This document shows, one piece after another, positions 63,313-64,000 of a stretch of 64,000 nt of DNA. Position 1 is the first letter of the stretch. The number at the start of each line of letters is the position of its first letter. Both the position numbers and the translations under genes were made by a program. Location: NCBI GenBank assembly GCA_049324315.1, contig JBMOKU010000044.1, positions 1 through 64,000 on the forward strand. The letters are read 5' to 3'. This DNA comes from JBMOKU01 sp049324315. Its GTDB lineage: Bacteria > Bacillota > Clostridia > Peptostreptococcales > Thermotaleaceae. The notes under the pieces were generated by a model. That model saw only the letters and a program-made list of their open reading frames with translations. It did no database searches and was not told the origin of the DNA.

Positions 63313-64000
63313 ATGGATTTTAACGCAGGAAATTTTTTAAGACATATTGATCATTATATTACATCGTTAAAAATAGAAAGGAATCTTTCAGAGAAGAGTA
63401 TTAAAGCATATTACTATGATCTTTCCAGTCTGATAGATTGGTTTCAAGAAAATAATTATTCCGAAATTGATAATGCCCATATAAATTTATATATTAACTG
63501 GCTCCAAAATAAAAAGCATTTGAAAGATTCATCAATAAAAAGAAGATATGTGACCTTGAAATCATTTTTTAAATATCTTGTACAGAAAAATTATATCTTG
63601 AATTCTCCACTTGAAAATTGTCGTATTTCTTTCAAAACTTCAAAGAAACTTCCAAAGACACTTCCTCCCAATGAAATAGAAAAACTTCTTAGATCTCCTA
63701 TTGATGATTTAAAAACACTTAATTCTGAATTTAGAAAGAATATATGTATAAGAAATATTGCCATCATTGAACTTCTTTATTGTGCGGGTCTGAGGATAGG
63801 TGAATTAGTCGGTATTAATATTGAAGATATAGATTTAAATGAACAAACCGTTTTAATTCATGGGAAGGGAAGAAAAGAAAGAATTCTTTATATCTCTAGT
63901 AGCGAAGTTATTACAAAGATAAAAGATTGGCTTGCAATAAGGTACATATTTAAACCTTTATGTGACTCAATGTTCATAAACAAATACGGAAATAAGCTTT
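63313..64000 (+). CDS. Tyrosine recombinase (XerC/D-like), partial at the right edge
   Basis: 229 codons are visible from ATG 63313, preceded by AAAGGAGG. The N-terminal SAM-like core-binding domain (HYITSLKIERNLSEKSIKAYYYDLSSLIDW, about 10-90) is followed by the start of the catalytic domain with Arg I in LLYCAGLRIGELVGINIEDID and Lys in HGKGRKER. The HxxR and Tyr motifs lie beyond the window. It is transcribed away from all genes of the accessory region. What is visible looks XerC/D-like rather than clearly integron-integrase-like. Confidence 0.88.
   Translation, partial: MDFNAGNFLRHIDHYITSLKIERNLSEKSIKAYYYDLSSLIDWFQENNYSEIDNAHINLYINWLQNKKHLKDSSIKRRYVTLKSFFKYLVQKNYILNSPLENCRISFKTSKKLPKTLPPNEIEKLLRSPIDDLKTLNSEFRKNICIRNIAIIELLYCAGLRIGELVGINIEDIDLNEQTVLIHGKGRKERILYISSSEVITKIKDWLAIRYIFKPLCDSMFINKYGNKL

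Noticed and set aside
63313..64000. Calling the recombinase an integron integrase
   Set aside because: The visible part resembles XerC/D, and the diagnostic extra segment and C-terminal motifs are outside the window.

Overview
The window is low-GC DNA from a spore-forming, anaerobic Gram-positive bacterium of the Clostridia. Evidence for this is a ytrH/ytrI sporulation pair, a GerAB-type germination permease, a glycyl radical enzyme with its activase, an FprA flavodiiron protein, a RIC/hemerythrin pair, and AGGAGG-type ribosome binding sites. The exact genus cannot be read from the sequence.

1-24.9 kb (minus strand) is a secretion and surface-protein island. A HlyB-like ABC exporter and a HlyD-like adaptor form a type I secretion operon. 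It is followed by a sensor kinase/response regulator pair, a remnant of a second hlyD, a U32-like Cys-rich protein, two paralogous membrane proteins and one RTX gene of more than 16 kb (at least 5,348 codons, running off the left edge). Leader RNAs resembling class II cyclic-di-GMP riboswitches, each followed by an intrinsic terminator, lie before the exporter operon and before the membrane-protein/RTX genes. The simplest reading is a cyclic-di-GMP-controlled giant RTX adhesin or surface protein with a dedicated exporter, in a spore-former.

25-34 kb holds a NapH-like ferredoxin gene with a near-perfect sigma-A promoter, the germination permease, a DUF3798 lipoprotein, a HypD-like glycyl radical enzyme and its activase behind a sigma-54 promoter, and the PAS/AAA+ activator that probably drives it. 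34-35 kb holds remnants of two M24 peptidases.

35-48.2 kb holds hutG and a nitrosative/oxygen-stress block: FNR-like regulators with N-terminal Cys clusters, a DUF1858 protein, RIC, hemerythrin and FprA. Three of its promoters carry an FNR-type palindrome exactly 29.5 bp upstream of the -10 box. An operon of cupin, NapH-like, RND adaptor and RND pump follows, divergent from a third CRP-like regulator across an 18-bp perfect palindrome.

48.2-57.2 kb holds a two-HD-domain HD-GYP protein, a DUF3795 protein, an ECF sigma factor, ytrI/ytrH, and a five-gene FecBCD-type importer operon. That operon is headed by a molybdenum/tungsten-cofactor-type riboswitch, which points to molybdate or tungstate import.

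57.2-64 kb is an accessory region of single minus-strand genes of mixed composition: a broken L,D-transpeptidase, a small broken membrane gene, an alpha/beta hydrolase, a GNAT acetyltransferase with an amber codon, a methyltransferase, an AbiGi-like gene and a HEPN-like gene. At least three attC-like sites lie between them, so part of the stretch looks like an integron-type cassette array. A divergent tyrosine recombinase runs off the right edge.
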